Shown in pieces: positions 1 to 9,750 of a DNA stretch of 44,552 nucleotides. Both the position numbers and the translations under genes were made by a program. Position 1 is the first letter of the stretch, and each line of letters begins with the position of its first letter. The notes beneath the pieces were generated by a model. The model had not been told where the DNA came from. It saw only the letters and a program-made list of their open reading frames with translations, and ran no database searches. The stretch is from an uncultured Treponema sp. (GTDB lineage: Bacteria; Spirochaetota; Spirochaetia; Treponematales; Treponemataceae): positions 1 to 44,552 of the forward strand of contig CAMCRZ010000022.1 of assembly GCA_945877425.1 (NCBI GenBank), in the 5' to 3' direction.

Positions 1-278
1 CAAGCTTCTTTTTGTTTTTTATGTTTTGAAACTCAGAGGTTTTTCAGTGGCCTCCAAGAACAAGGTGGCGGCGCCCTGTCGTGCTTGCCAAGCAGCTGCA
101 ACTTCTTCCAATCATTTGCACGCAAGAACATACCGTTCTTCCCAAGCCACAGTCGTACTTGCCCACCAGCCGCCTCTTACATACAACCAAGCTGCACACA
201 AGTCCGCAAGCTGCACCAGGCAACACTTGAACAAAAGGCGTGGTTTTACTAAATTAAAAAAAAATCACTGGAGAAAAA
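1..278. repeat. GC-rich intergenic repeat region
   Basis: This 278-base stretch has no convincing gene. It is much richer in G and C than the coding DNA around it. Positions 40-54 (TTTTTCAGTGGCCTC) match the end of a fold-back element at 39119-39230. Positions 67-89 carry the core GCGCC...CTTGCC, also seen at 3077-3098, 21201-21220 and 36407-36431. Positions about 150-200 resemble 36422-36466, sharing CGTACTTGCC, GCCTCTTA and CCAAGCTGCAC in the same order. A short open frame runs through it, but its composition follows the repeat and it overlaps the start of the next gene. Confidence 0.55.
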
Positions 279-1379
279 ATGAGCATTTTCAATAAAGAAA
301 AAAGTTCTGCAGAAGTTGTTGTAGAAGAAATCTGTAAAATCAAAAAAAATGAAAAAGTTTTAATTATTGCAAATCCTGAAACGAACCTTATTGCCCAGGA
401 TTTATTTACGGCCTGCACTCAATCAGGAGCGAAAACAACTTTAATTTATCAGCAGAAAAAAAGTTCTATGGAAAATGCAGAAGAGTCTGTAATAGGTGCT
501 TTAAAATCAGAGCCTGACGTTTGCTTTTCAATTTCGGCAGTAAAGCTTGGAAAAGATGCACAAGGTCAGATGAATCCTTACAAAACTTCAGACGGAAAAC
601 AGTACGACAGCATTTTTGACTATCTGCTTGAAGGCAAAAAAACAATGCGTGCAGTGTGGACTCCTGGCATTACAGTTGAAATGTTTGAGCGTACAGTAAA
701 AATCGACTACAAACTTTTAGGCGAACGTTGCAAAAAAATCTGTGCTAAATATAAAAATGCAGAAACAATTCACGTAACGGCACCTTCAGGAACTGATGTA
801 ACCGTAAACATAAGCGGAAGAAACGGACTTTGTGATGACGGAAATTTCAGCGAAAAAGGAAGCGGCGGAAATATTCCTGCAGGAGAAGTTTTTGTAAGCC
901 CAGTAGTTGGAAAGACTCAGGGAAAAATCGTATTTGACGGAAGCATGACATTCAGCGACGGTGATTCAATTTTAAACACACCAATTAGCGTAAAAGTGGA
1001 AAACGGTTTTGTTACAGAAATAACTGGCGGCGAAGAAGCAAAGCGTCTGCTTAAAGACATAACGGCTGCAGAAAAAGAAGCATTGTCTATGGAAAGCAAA
1101 GGTAAGCTGCCAAAAGGACAAGGTGAAGTGTACGCAAAAAATGCCCGCAACATCGGCGAACTTGGAATCGGTCTTAATCCAAACGCAAATATTACAGGCA
1201 ATATGCTTGAAGATGAAAAAGCATTCAGAACCTGTCACTTTGCAATCGGGCAGAATTACGATGGTGATGCAAACGCTTTGATTCACTTTGACGGAATTGT
1301 CCGCAATCCGACTGTAGTAATAAAATATTCTGATGGAACAGAATTTACTCTTCTTAGTGAAGGTGAACTTAAAATTTAA
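279..1379 (+). CDS. M29-like (thermophilic-type) aminopeptidase
   Basis: Predicted cytoplasmic metallo-aminopeptidase of the leucyl aminopeptidase/aminopeptidase T type, 366 aa, which removes N-terminal residues from peptides. The C-terminal half carries the family's metal-ligand pattern: Glu203 in AGEVF, Glu294 in IGELGIG, His320 in TCHFAIG, and the His336-x-Asp338 pair in IHFDG. The N-terminal half is the variable alpha/beta domain. There is no signal peptide. The ATG at 279 is preceded by GGAG at 5-nt spacing, which supports this start. It converges on the ABC ATPase gene with only 4 bp between the two stop codons and no visible terminator. Family assignment is fairly sure; substrate preference is not readable. 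Confidence 0.8.
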   Translation: MSIFNKEKSSAEVVVEEICKIKKNEKVLIIANPETNLIAQDLFTACTQSGAKTTLIYQQKKSSMENAEESVIGALKSEPDVCFSISAVKLGKDAQGQMNPYKTSDGKQYDSIFDYLLEGKKTMRAVWTPGITVEMFERTVKIDYKLLGERCKKICAKYKNAETIHVTAPSGTDVTVNISGRNGLCDDGNFSEKGSGGNIPAGEVFVSPVVGKTQGKIVFDGSMTFSDGDSILNTPISVKVENGFVTEITGGEEAKRLLKDITAAEKEALSMESKGKLPKGQGEVYAKNARNIGELGIGLNPNANITGNMLEDEKAFRTCHFAIGQNYDGDANALIHFDGIVRNPTVVIKYSDGTEFTLLSEGELKI

Positions 1380-1383
1380 ACGC

Positions 1384-2223
1384 TTACTGTTTGTACAAAT
1401 TGCTGTACTGAATAATCTGCTCTCTCGTCATAGTTTCATGTTTTTTAAGCATACTTGCAGGAAATCCGTAAGCTTTTTCTAAATCGGCGGAAGTTAAAAC
1501 TTCTTCCGGTGAACCTAAAGAAATGTTTCTGTCAGGATAAAAAAGCATAACGTTCTGTGCATACTTACGTGACAAATCAATTTCGTGCATTGAAATGTAA
1601 ACAGGAGTTTTCGTTTCTTCACAAAAAAGCCTTAAATATTCAAGCGAAGAATTTTTCTGGTAATCTTCCATGGCAAACATTGGCTCGTCCATAAAAACAG
1701 ATGCACTTCCGTAAAGAATACCGAATGCAAGAAGAGTTCTCTGAATTTCACCTTTGCTTATTTCTGTAAGCGGATGATTTAAAACTTTTTCCAGCTCAAA
1801 CACTGAAATCACTTCACTGAACAAATCACTGTTGCCGCTTTTAATTGATTTAGCTTTTGCCTTTAAATTTCCGTTAGCGTAAACAAAACTAAGCAAGTCC
1901 TGAACTTTATCATCAGTTTCAAATTCCATATTCTGATATATTACTGACGCAAGAAGATTTTTCTGTTCTTCTGGTAAAGCTGCCACATCCTGATTTAAAA
2001 GCAAAACCTTTCCGTTTTGAGGAATAAGGCGTCCGCTTGCAAGAAGAAGAAATGTACTTTTTCCAGAACCGTTTGGTCCTATTAAACTTGTAAATCCTCC
2101 GGGAATGTTTCCTGTAAAATGATCAAAAACCGGCTTTGGTACAATTTGATTTCCTTTCGCATCAGTGTCGCCTTCCACTGCCGGAAATGTAAAGCTTACG
2201 TCTAAAAATTCTATTGTGTTCAT
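1384..2223 (-). CDS. ABC transporter ATP-binding protein (stand-alone)
   Basis: Single ABC ATPase domain, 279 aa. The Walker A is GPNGSGKST (residues 49-57), the Q-loop glutamine is Q97 in IYQNM, the Walker B is SVFMDEP (D179, E180) and the switch histidine is H213 in ISMHE. The signature motif is degenerate, ISKGE (155-159) instead of LSGGQ, although the Gly and following Glu remain. An insertion near residues 17-30 lengthens the first strand region. No permease or binding protein adjoins it, so the partner is unknown: it may energise a distant importer or be a non-transport ABC ATPase. There is no Shine-Dalgarno; a promoter lies directly against the ATG, suggesting a leaderless mRNA. Confidence 0.85.
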   Translation of the reverse strand: MNTIEFLDVSFTFPAVEGDTDAKGNQIVPKPVFDHFTGNIPGGFTSLIGPNGSGKSTFLLLASGRLIPQNGKVLLLNQDVAALPEEQKNLLASVIYQNMEFETDDKVQDLLSFVYANGNLKAKAKSIKSGNSDLFSEVISVFELEKVLNHPLTEISKGEIQRTLLAFGILYGSASVFMDEPMFAMEDYQKNSSLEYLRLFCEETKTPVYISMHEIDLSRKYAQNVMLFYPDRNISLGSPEEVLTSADLEKAYGFPASMLKKHETMTREQIIQYSNLYKQ

Positions 2224-2229
2224 AAAATC

Positions 2230-2258
2230 AGAATATCCTAATCAATTTTAAGTTGCAA
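2230..2258 (-). promoter_or_regulatory. Promoter of the ABC ATPase gene (leaderless type)
   Basis: On the minus strand, TTGCAA (2253-2258), a 17-bp spacer and TATTCT (2230-2235) are followed by exactly 6 nt and the ATG. Transcription would start at or next to the start codon. Confidence 0.65.
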
Positions 2259-2265
2259 CTCATAA

Positions 2266-2997
2266 TCACACTTTAATTTCGCCTAAAACTTTGCCTATTG
2301 AATCGTGAATGACTAAGTCTGCAATGGAATCACTTTGAGTTGCGTCTTTGTTGATTAAAACTATGCTGTTTCCCCTGAAATATCGGATTAAACCTGCTGC
2401 CGGATAAACTGTTAAAGAAGTTCCGCCTATTATGAGAAGGTCTGCATTTTCTATAGCAAGAACTGCTCCGTTTACACAATCGTCGTCCAATGCCTCGCCG
2501 TAAAGAACAACGTCCGGTTTTATAAGAGAGTTACATTCTGTACAAAGTGGAATGCCTTCTTCGTTGCGGATGCTGATGATGTCCTGTGCACTGAAAAATT
2601 TTCCGCATTTTGTACAGTAATTTCGCAGCGTACTTCCGTGGAGTTCAAACACATTCTTGCTTCCTGCAGCCTGATGTAAACCGTCAATGTTCTGGGTGAT
2701 AACGGCTTTAAGTTTGCCTTTCTGTTCCAGTTCAGCAAGTTTAAAATGTGCAGCGTTGGGCTTTATTCCCTGAACAAGAAGTTTTTCTCTGTAAAAGCGG
2801 TAAAATTCTTTTGTATTATTGAAGAAAAATGAATTGCTTAATATTTCTTCCGGCGGATAATCCCACTTCTGATGATAAAGTCCGTCAACGCTTCTAAAAT
2901 CCGGAATTCCACTTTCTGTAGAAACACCGGCTCCTCCAAAAAAGACAATATTGCTGGAACTTTGAATTAATTCCTGAAGTTTTTCTATTTCGCTCAT
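2266..2997 (-). CDS. cobB: NAD-dependent protein deacylase, Sir2 family
   Basis: Sirtuin of 243 aa, the usual bacterial length. It removes acyl groups from lysines using NAD+, releasing nicotinamide and O-acyl-ADP-ribose, in the cytoplasm. Rossmann-fold motif GGAGVSTESGIPDFRS (residues 21-36), TQNIDGLH (101-108) with catalytic His120 in ELHGS, and a four-cysteine zinc site (C128, C131, C152, C155) are all present. Later GGTSLTVYPAAGL and a terminal NKDAT strand complete the NAD-binding fold. It lies 42 bp upstream of the ABC ATPase gene on the same strand, but that gene has its own promoter. No Shine-Dalgarno is visible; a TAGAAT box sits 6 nt before the ATG. Confidence 0.93.
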   Translation of the reverse strand: MSEIEKLQELIQSSSNIVFFGGAGVSTESGIPDFRSVDGLYHQKWDYPPEEILSNSFFFNNTKEFYRFYREKLLVQGIKPNAAHFKLAELEQKGKLKAVITQNIDGLHQAAGSKNVFELHGSTLRNYCTKCGKFFSAQDIISIRNEEGIPLCTECNSLIKPDVVLYGEALDDDCVNGAVLAIENADLLIIGGTSLTVYPAAGLIRYFRGNSIVLINKDATQSDSIADLVIHDSIGKVLGEIKV

Positions 2998-3003
2998 AGC
3001 CTT

Positions 3004-3009
3004 ATTCTA
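3004..3009 (-). promoter_or_regulatory. -10 box of the sirtuin gene (leaderless type)
   Basis: TAGAAT on the minus strand is followed by 6 nt and the sirtuin ATG. The best -35 at 17-bp spacing is only TGTACT (3027-3032), inside the GC-rich repeat, so the -35 is weak. Confidence 0.5.
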
Positions 3010-3020
3010 AGCCAAATCAG

Positions 3021-3150
3021 CAGATAAGTACACGCTTTGCAAGAGGGGCTTTGCGACGTTCAGCCTTACTTTTGCAGCGCCGCCGCCCTGTTCTTGCCAT
3101 AAAGTGTGTACTTTGCGAGAGGGTCGCAACAAACAGGCACACCTTCCGTG
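3021..3150. repeat. Dispersed GC-rich intergenic repeat
   Basis: Most of the 346-bp gap 2998-3343 is this GC-rich block. It contains GCGCCGCCGCCCTG followed by TTCTTGCC (3077-3098), the core shared with 67-89, 21201-21220 and 36407-36431. It also holds GTGTACTTTGCGAGAGG (near 3109-3125), related to GCGTGTACTTTCTCGC at 36510-36525. No coding potential was recognised. Confidence 0.5.
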
Positions 3151-3184
3151 CAGCTTAGTTGAAATAAGTTCAAATTAGAGATAT

Positions 3185-3214
3185 TTGACATTCTACAATT
3201 TTCCAAAGTATGCT
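3185..3214 (+). promoter_or_regulatory. Promoter of the Ig/barrel surface protein gene
   Basis: TTGACA (3185-3190), 18-bp spacer, TATGCT (3209-3214). This predicts a leader of about 120 nt before the ATG at 3344, which has its own Shine-Dalgarno, so this gene is not leaderless. Confidence 0.55.
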
Positions 3215-3343
3215 ATCATTACAATGCAGAAAATATGCTTTGATTTTTATCAAATCTAAAATATTAAAAAACTAACTCAAAAGTGCCGATAATGAAGTGA
3301 AGATTTTTCATTAAAATTAAGCATAGTTCAGGAGTGGAAGAAT

Positions 3344-6300
3344 ATGTTTAAAAAGTGTGTTTTTACAATGATTATTTTTTGTATTACAGTTTCTATGGTT
3401 TTCGCAAAGAAACGTATTGATTCAAAAACTCTGACTGCCGAAGACGAAATAAACAGCTGGCAGGAAAAATTTGACGTAAACGATAAGAAAAACGGAAAAT
3501 ACAACATAATTGTTACAGCAGAAGATCAGGCTGGAAACGAAAGCGTTACAGGTCCGTTTAACATTTACATTGATGCAGAAAGCGACTTGCCGGTTACAGG
3601 CATAACAAACCCTGTAGAACAAATGCGTGTGCCAGGCAACCTTAACATTGTGGGAACTTGTATAGATGATGATAAAGTGCAGGAAGTATGGCTTGTCCTT
3701 GATGGCGACGAAGAAAATCCTGTAAAGGCACAGGGAACAGAATTCTGGTCTTACTATCTTGATACAACACAGCTTCTTGAAGGACCGCACACAATAGAAG
3801 TTTACGGAATTGATGATGGAAACCCGGATGCATACATTGGTGAAGACGGAAAAGTAGACAAAGAAAAAGTTGTACCTAAAACAGGTCACCGTGCAAAAGT
3901 AACATGGCAGCTGGACAGACGTGTACCAGTTACAACAGTTACATCACCTGAAAATATGGGCGCACTCGTAAGCGGAAAAGTTAAAATTGAAGGATTTGTT
4001 ACAGACGGAAACGGAATAAAATCACTTGAATACAGCCTTGACGGAACTCATTTTACACAAGTTTCACTTAAAGAAGAAAAATTTAAAGAAAGAGATCCAG
4101 ACGGACTTTTAAGCCGATACAACTTCAGCTTTTCAATTGATACAACAAAATTCAAAGACGGAGCAATGAACTGTTATTTTAAGGCAACAGACAACGCAGG
4201 CTCTATAGGAAGATTTGCTTTCCTTTTCCTTATAGACAACACAAAGCCTGACGTAAAAATCATCACTCCAAAAGAAAAAGAAGCAGCAAACGGAACATTT
4301 ACAGTAGCCGGTTATGCAAAAGACATAATTGGAATAGAATCACTTAAATGGAAATGGGGCTCAGAAGAAGGAAACTTTGAACTTATTCCTGGAAATCCTT
4401 ACTGGGTAAAAGAAGTTACAGCTCCAAAAGACAAAAAGTCAGAAGTATTTACAGTAATTGCAACAGATACAATCGGAAATAATGTAGTTGTAACACGTGA
4501 AATTCCACTTAATCACGAAGCAGACAAACCGGTTGTTTCTATAAAATATCCTGCAAACGGTGTTTCTGTAGAAGGAGAAGACGGAACTTTATTCCTTAGA
4601 GGCGTTGCAACAGATGATGACGGCGTTGTAAGCGTTACTTATAAACTTGATGATAGCGAAGAAAAAACTCTTGACTGTACAGGTGTTTTCTATGCTCCAA
4701 TAGAAGGCTCACTTGAATACGGAAATCATACAATTACAGTTTACGGCACAGACCGATATGGTGTTAAGGGAAATAAAGTAACATCAACATTTAAGTCTAA
4801 AGGAATTGCACCTTCGTTTAAAAATCCTCTTTATAAAGGAGAAGCATTTAAAGACGGAATGGTAATAAATCCGGAAGCAGACGGCACATTTGAAGTTACG
4901 GCATTTTCAAGCAGCGGACTTAAATCAGTTTCATACGAAATAAACTGGGGCGCATCAGGAAGCAAAAAAGAAGAAGTGCCGGTAGTAACTGCAGGAACAA
5001 ATTCTATAAGCGTAAAAGTTCCACTTAAAGGAGACGATTTGCCTTGGGGAATTTCAAAGCTTACAGTAAGCGCAACTGACGTTTACGAAAGAACTTCCGC
5101 AAAAACTTATCTTCTTAACATACTTGATTTAACAAAAACTACAGCTGATTTCGCAGGCGTTGTATTCGAAGACAGCACAGTTGGCAATGACGGCGGCGTA
5201 TTTGCAAATCCAGATATGCCTTTGACAGGATACTTTGTAGGCGGAAAAATTCAGTCTGTTTCCATAAGCCCTGCAATCAGAGGCGTAAGTGCAACATTTG
5301 AAGACAACCTTATTTCAGTAAGCTCAAGTGCAGCAACTTCAAATTTCCAGGTAAAAGTTACAACTGATGCAGGAACAGTTTACAGCTCGCAGAATTTGTA
5401 TTTCTATATTGATGAAAAACCACCTGTAATCAAACTTGATTCAGAAGATACTTACAACAGCGTATTTAAATTCGTAAATAAATCAGACAAATTAAAAGTA
5501 AGCGGAACAGTTTCAGGCGACGGAGATTTATCTTTAACATACAGACTTTTCACCGTTTACACTGATATAAACGACGACGGCGTTATTTATTCAATTACAG
5601 ACGTAAACAAAAGCGACTGGAAAAAAGACGGAATGTCTCTGGACAGACGTGGAAGATTCAGCTTTGAAAAAGGCTCAGAAGATTTGTTCGGCGAAAACGG
5701 CAAGGGATTTTCTGTAATCGAATTAAAGGCAACAAGTTCAAACGGAAAAACTTCAGCACAGGCAATTTTCGTAAAGAACATACCTTACGCTCCAGTTCTT
5801 GTTGACGAAAACGGTGCACCTAAAAAAGACAAAAACGGCAAAAACTTATCATTGGCATCACCTAAAGCATTTATTATTGAAGGCGAAGATTATTACGGAA
5901 TCGGCGTTTACCAGGGAACATTAGACAAGGAATTTTCTTACGTAAGAAGAAATGAAATTACAGCTGAACAGAACAAGCTTTCATTCAGCGTTTCCACAGT
6001 TGATTCTGTAAAAAAACTTACTGATTCAAAAACAATCGACATCAGCGTGCCGGTTGAAATTTCAGGTCAATTTGTAAAAGTTGACAATGTAAAATATAAG
6101 AGCGGACTTCCTTTTGTACTTGAACGTGGAACTTTAAAAGAAGCAGGTCACGTTGCAACTGTTCAGATTAAGGCAAATGCAGGAATTTCCAGAATTGACT
6201 ACATAATCAGCGGTGACAAAAACAGGGCAGACGGCGGAGACGTTCTTTCTAAAGGTCAGGTTGTTCCTCGCGTAATCAAGGAAGGTGAACTTTACGAAGC

Positions 6301-9300
6301 AGACATTCCTCTTGCAAATTTACCGGCTCGTCTTACAAACATAAAAGTGTGCGTTTTCGGCGCAAAAGGCGGATATGGTGAAATTACAGGAACAGTTTCT
6401 ATCTTAAGAACACACAACATTACAGACAGCAGCGGAAAAATTTACTGGGCAGCAATTGATAACGCAGAATATAAAAACGGAAGATACATTTTAAACGACG
6501 GTGCGGCATTAAGTGCTTTTGCAAATATTCCTGGAAACATAAAGGCAGAAGTTCGGGGCGGCGTTGCAGGTTTAAGCACAGAAGTTGAAGGCAGCATTGT
6601 CAGGCTTAAGGCAAGTGCAGACGGAATTTACAGAGGCGTTTCTATTCGTGTTTACGATGAAGCAGGCGGCTACTATAATTCTCCGGCAATTGACGTTGTA
6701 GTTGATACTTCAAAACCAACAATAAAAATTGATTCTCCTGCATCATTAGGATTTGTAAAGGAAAAGTTTACAGTAAGCGGTCAGGTTACAGACGGTTCAG
6801 GAATTGAATCACTTGAATATTCAGTTGGCGACAAAACTCCGGCTGTAGTTGAAAAAGACGGAATTGTTACAGACGACGGTGAGTTTAAATGGACTTCAGT
6901 TACGCCTTCAAAAGCAGGCTGGTTCAGCTTTACAGTTGACCTTACAGGCCAGGAAGACGGATATGTTCCTGTTTCAATCAGGGCAAAAGACACAACTGGA
7001 AAAGTAAACGTTTACAGCACAGCGTATTTTAAAGACACAACTCCTCCAGAAGTAGAAGTTATTCTTCCAGACGCAGAAGCAATACTTAACGGTGAAAATA
7101 CAATCGTGTTCCGTGTAAAAGATAACGGCGTGTTAAAGACAATGTCTTACCGTTCTTCAGACGGAACTTACAGAAAAGATTTCCCTTGGTCAATAAAAGC
7201 AGAACCTTTTGCAGAAGACGCAGATCCTTATCTTGTTTCAATGAATTCTTCTCTGCCGAATATGCACGTTGGCGTAAAGGGAAAAATTCCTCTTGAACAG
7301 AAAATGGTTTATCGCTTTACAGATGAAGCAGGCAATGTTACAACACTTAATAATTGGGAATTTACAGTTGACGAAAAGAGTGACAAGCCTATTTCAGAAA
7401 TCCATCTTCCTGAAGAAAATCAAGTTATTACAACTGACTTCAAAATTTCAGGCTTCCTTTATGATGATGACGGACCTTGTAAAGTTTACTATAAAATCGA
7501 CAATGAAAAGTATCGTGTTGTAGATGACTCGAAATATGCATTTAACTACGAAATTTCAGTGCCTCTTTCTGCAATGACAGATAACGAACATACAATTTCA
7601 GTTTATGCAGTTGACGTAAACGGAACTGTTGGAAATGAAGTTACAAGAAAATTCCGTATTTCTCTTGAAGAACCAAAAGGCGGAATGACAGAGCCGGAAA
7701 TTGGTAAAACTGTAAAAGAAACAGTTACCCTTAGAGGTTGGGCAAGCGATAAAAACGGAATAAGCAAAGTTCAGGTTTCTGTAGATAACGGCGCATCTTA
7801 CAACGACGCAATCGGTACAACAAACTGGAGCTACACTTTTGACACCAGAGTAATTCAAGACGGAACACACGTTGTATTTATTAAAATCTGGGACGGTTAC
7901 GGCATTACAGGTTTGTACTCTTCTTTGATTACACTTGACAATACAGCGCCGGAACTTAATCTTGAGCTTCCTCTTGATGATTCAAAAACTACTAAAAACG
8001 TATTCTTCTCAGGTCAGACTACAGACAACATTGGCCTTACAAGTTTGTCTATAACAATACGCTCTCTGGAAAATAAAACTATACCAAGCCGTCTTGCTAA
8101 ACGTCAGCTTGAACCTGATGAAATTATTTCTCAGGTACTTGATATAAGCGAACTTGAAAACGGCTTCTACAACATTGAACTTACAGGAACAGACGCAGCA
8201 GGAAACATTACTCGTGTAAGCCGCAACATTCAGCTTGATAAAAGTAAAGTCCTTACTAAAGCGGAAATGCTTTATCCTCTTAACGGCGAACATCTTCAGG
8301 GTGAGTTTAACATTTACGGCTTAGCTTCAAGTGAACCGGAAGATCCTGTTGAAAAAGTAGAGCTTTATCTTGACGGAAAGAAAGTTAAGGAAATTGCCCG
8401 TACAGAAGAAGGCGGCGACATTGGAAACAATTCAAGTGCAGCTCTTCTTGCAAACGGATATTTCAGCTTCAAAATAAAAGGTCAGCTTGAACCTTTAACA
8501 GAAGGCGGCGAACCAATTGAAGTAAAAGAAGGAACTCATAAATACAGAACAAAAGTAATAACTAAAGCCAAGAAAGAAATCTTTAGTAACGAACAGACTT
8601 TTGTTTACAATCCTTACGGCCCTTGGGTAACTCTTGACGACTTTACTTATGGTGATTTTGCAAGAAACAGACCTCTTCTTAAAGGAAATGCAGGTTACAT
8701 TTTAACTGAAGAAGAAAAAGCTGCTCTTAAAGACAAAAAACTTTCAAGCGAAGAAAGAGTTGCTCTTGAAGGCAAAAAAATCAAGCGTGTTTACATAAGC
8801 TTTAACAATGGTAAAACATATACGCCTGTTTCTAAAAAAGACAAAGGTGAATGGTCGTATCGTGTAGAAAATCTTGATATTCCTGCAGGCTACCATTTTA
8901 TGCTTATTAAAGCTGAAATGTACAACGGCGAAAATGCAATTACCAGAACAATTGTTCAGGTAGACAGGACAGCTCCTTCTGTAAAACTTATTTCTCCTGG
9001 AGAAGGCGGACATTACAATCAGCAGTTGGAATTCTCCGGACTTTCTGGTGATGACGTTAAGCTTAAATCAGTTAAGCTGGAATTAAGAAACGGCGACAAA
9101 TCTTCTTATGAAGTGCCTGGATTTATTCAGGGATTGTATTTTGACGTAAGTGTCTGGGGTGCAACTTTGTACAACGTTGGTGTTGGTCTTACGGCTTTCG
9201 ATAATGCTGTTAAGATTCAGGTGAACTTCGGTCAGTTTACACAGGAACAGCGCGACCTTATTTCTGATATGTTTGGAAAAGAACACACAGACTTACGCTT

Positions 9301-9658
9301 TGGAGGAAATGTATTTGGAGCAAAAATCATTGCTCAGATAGCTTATCTTCCATTCAGATATTTCTTTGGACGTGACTGGGACTGGTTAAGTGCAAGTGTT
9401 TCTGTAGGAGCAAACTTCTCTTACTTCACAGATTCAGGTGCTTCTATTGTAACAGGAGAAAGTGTAGCTCAAATTCTTTCAGCAGCTTTAATTCAGGTTG
9501 AGTTCCCGCGAATTACCCTTTCAAACGCTTCTGTGTTTAAAACATGGTCATTGTATGCAGAACCGCAGTTATGGTTTATTCCATCAGACATTGCAAGTGA
9601 CGACGCAAAGAAGCAGGTATTTACAGTTTCATTTGGTATAAGAACAAGCGTATTCTAA
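3344..9658 (+). CDS. Giant Ig-repeat surface protein with C-terminal outer-membrane beta-barrel
   Basis: A 2104-aa exported protein of unrecognised specific function. Residues 1-22 form a signal peptide ending in MVFA-KK. The body is a chain of about ten or more Ig-like modules of roughly 90-120 aa. Each opens with a hydrophobic strand such as KPxVxIxxP, then an IxGxxxDDxGI block and a SxEYSxD strand, typical of bacterial Ig-like/cadherin-like repeats. The last 190 residues differ: amphipathic strands (SASVSVGANFSYF, SLYAEPQLWFI, FTVSFGIRTSVF) and a terminal Phe suggest a small outer-membrane barrel. A chain of Ig modules displayed by a barrel fits adhesion or envelope spacing, but this is inference. 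AGGAG lies 9 nt before the ATG. A hairpin terminator follows, then a second Ig-repeat giant. Confidence 0.8.
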   Translation: MFKKCVFTMIIFCITVSMVFAKKRIDSKTLTAEDEINSWQEKFDVNDKKNGKYNIIVTAEDQAGNESVTGPFNIYIDAESDLPVTGITNPVEQMRVPGNLNIVGTCIDDDKVQEVWLVLDGDEENPVKAQGTEFWSYYLDTTQLLEGPHTIEVYGIDDGNPDAYIGEDGKVDKEKVVPKTGHRAKVTWQLDRRVPVTTVTSPENMGALVSGKVKIEGFVTDGNGIKSLEYSLDGTHFTQVSLKEEKFKERDPDGLLSRYNFSFSIDTTKFKDGAMNCYFKATDNAGSIGRFAFLFLIDNTKPDVKIITPKEKEAANGTFTVAGYAKDIIGIESLKWKWGSEEGNFELIPGNPYWVKEVTAPKDKKSEVFTVIATDTIGNNVVVTREIPLNHEADKPVVSIKYPANGVSVEGEDGTLFLRGVATDDDGVVSVTYKLDDSEEKTLDCTGVFYAPIEGSLEYGNHTITVYGTDRYGVKGNKVTSTFKSKGIAPSFKNPLYKGEAFKDGMVINPEADGTFEVTAFSSSGLKSVSYEINWGASGSKKEEVPVVTAGTNSISVKVPLKGDDLPWGISKLTVSATDVYERTSAKTYLLNILDLTKTTADFAGVVFEDSTVGNDGGVFANPDMPLTGYFVGGKIQSVSISPAIRGVSATFEDNLISVSSSAATSNFQVKVTTDAGTVYSSQNLYFYIDEKPPVIKLDSEDTYNSVFKFVNKSDKLKVSGTVSGDGDLSLTYRLFTVYTDINDDGVIYSITDVNKSDWKKDGMSLDRRGRFSFEKGSEDLFGENGKGFSVIELKATSSNGKTSAQAIFVKNIPYAPVLVDENGAPKKDKNGKNLSLASPKAFIIEGEDYYGIGVYQGTLDKEFSYVRRNEITAEQNKLSFSVSTVDSVKKLTDSKTIDISVPVEISGQFVKVDNVKYKSGLPFVLERGTLKEAGHVATVQIKANAGISRIDYIISGDKNRADGGDVLSKGQVVPRVIKEGELYEADIPLANLPARLTNIKVCVFGAKGGYGEITGTVSILRTHNITDSSGKIYWAAIDNAEYKNGRYILNDGAALSAFANIPGNIKAEVRGGVAGLSTEVEGSIVRLKASADGIYRGVSIRVYDEAGGYYNSPAIDVVVDTSKPTIKIDSPASLGFVKEKFTVSGQVTDGSGIESLEYSVGDKTPAVVEKDGIVTDDGEFKWTSVTPSKAGWFSFTVDLTGQEDGYVPVSIRAKDTTGKVNVYSTAYFKDTTPPEVEVILPDAEAILNGENTIVFRVKDNGVLKTMSYRSSDGTYRKDFPWSIKAEPFAEDADPYLVSMNSSLPNMHVGVKGKIPLEQKMVYRFTDEAGNVTTLNNWEFTVDEKSDKPISEIHLPEENQVITTDFKISGFLYDDDGPCKVYYKIDNEKYRVVDDSKYAFNYEISVPLSAMTDNEHTISVYAVDVNGTVGNEVTRKFRISLEEPKGGMTEPEIGKTVKETVTLRGWASDKNGISKVQVSVDNGASYNDAIGTTNWSYTFDTRVIQDGTHVVFIKIWDGYGITGLYSSLITLDNTAPELNLELPLDDSKTTKNVFFSGQTTDNIGLTSLSITIRSLENKTIPSRLAKRQLEPDEIISQVLDISELENGFYNIELTGTDAAGNITRVSRNIQLDKSKVLTKAEMLYPLNGEHLQGEFNIYGLASSEPEDPVEKVELYLDGKKVKEIARTEEGGDIGNNSSAALLANGYFSFKIKGQLEPLTEGGEPIEVKEGTHKYRTKVITKAKKEIFSNEQTFVYNPYGPWVTLDDFTYGDFARNRPLLKGNAGYILTEEEKAALKDKKLSSEERVALEGKKIKRVYISFNNGKTYTPVSKKDKGEWSYRVENLDIPAGYHFMLIKAEMYNGENAITRTIVQVDRTAPSVKLISPGEGGHYNQQLEFSGLSGDDVKLKSVKLELRNGDKSSYEVPGFIQGLYFDVSVWGATLYNVGVGLTAFDNAVKIQVNFGQFTQEQRDLISDMFGKEHTDLRFGGNVFGAKIIAQIAYLPFRYFFGRDWDWLSASVSVGANFSYFTDSGASIVTGESVAQILSAALIQVEFPRITLSNASVFKTWSLYAEPQLWFIPSDIASDDAKKQVFTVSFGIRTSVF

Positions 9659-9667
9659 AAAATGCTG

Positions 9668-9729
9668 CCACTACGAATAGAAAAATTTGAAAAAATAGTT
9701 TACTGTTCGTAGTGGTATTTTTTTTCCAA
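9668..9729 (+). terminator. Intrinsic terminator between the two giant genes
   Basis: The arms are 9668-9680 and 9703-9715 (CCACTACGAATAG against CTGTTCGTAGTGG), a 13-bp stem with one G-T wobble and a 22-nt loop. A T-rich tail of about nine Ts in ten bases follows. It sits 10 nt after the first giant gene and 21 nt before the Shine-Dalgarno of the next, so it could terminate or attenuate read-through. Confidence 0.75.
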
Positions 9730-9750
9730 AAGCAAACAAAGGATTTATTT

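Noticed and set aside
26..295. An 89-codon plus-strand open frame before the aminopeptidase gene
   Set aside because: It runs through the GC-rich repeat, has no Shine-Dalgarno, shows repeat-driven composition and overlaps the real start at 279.
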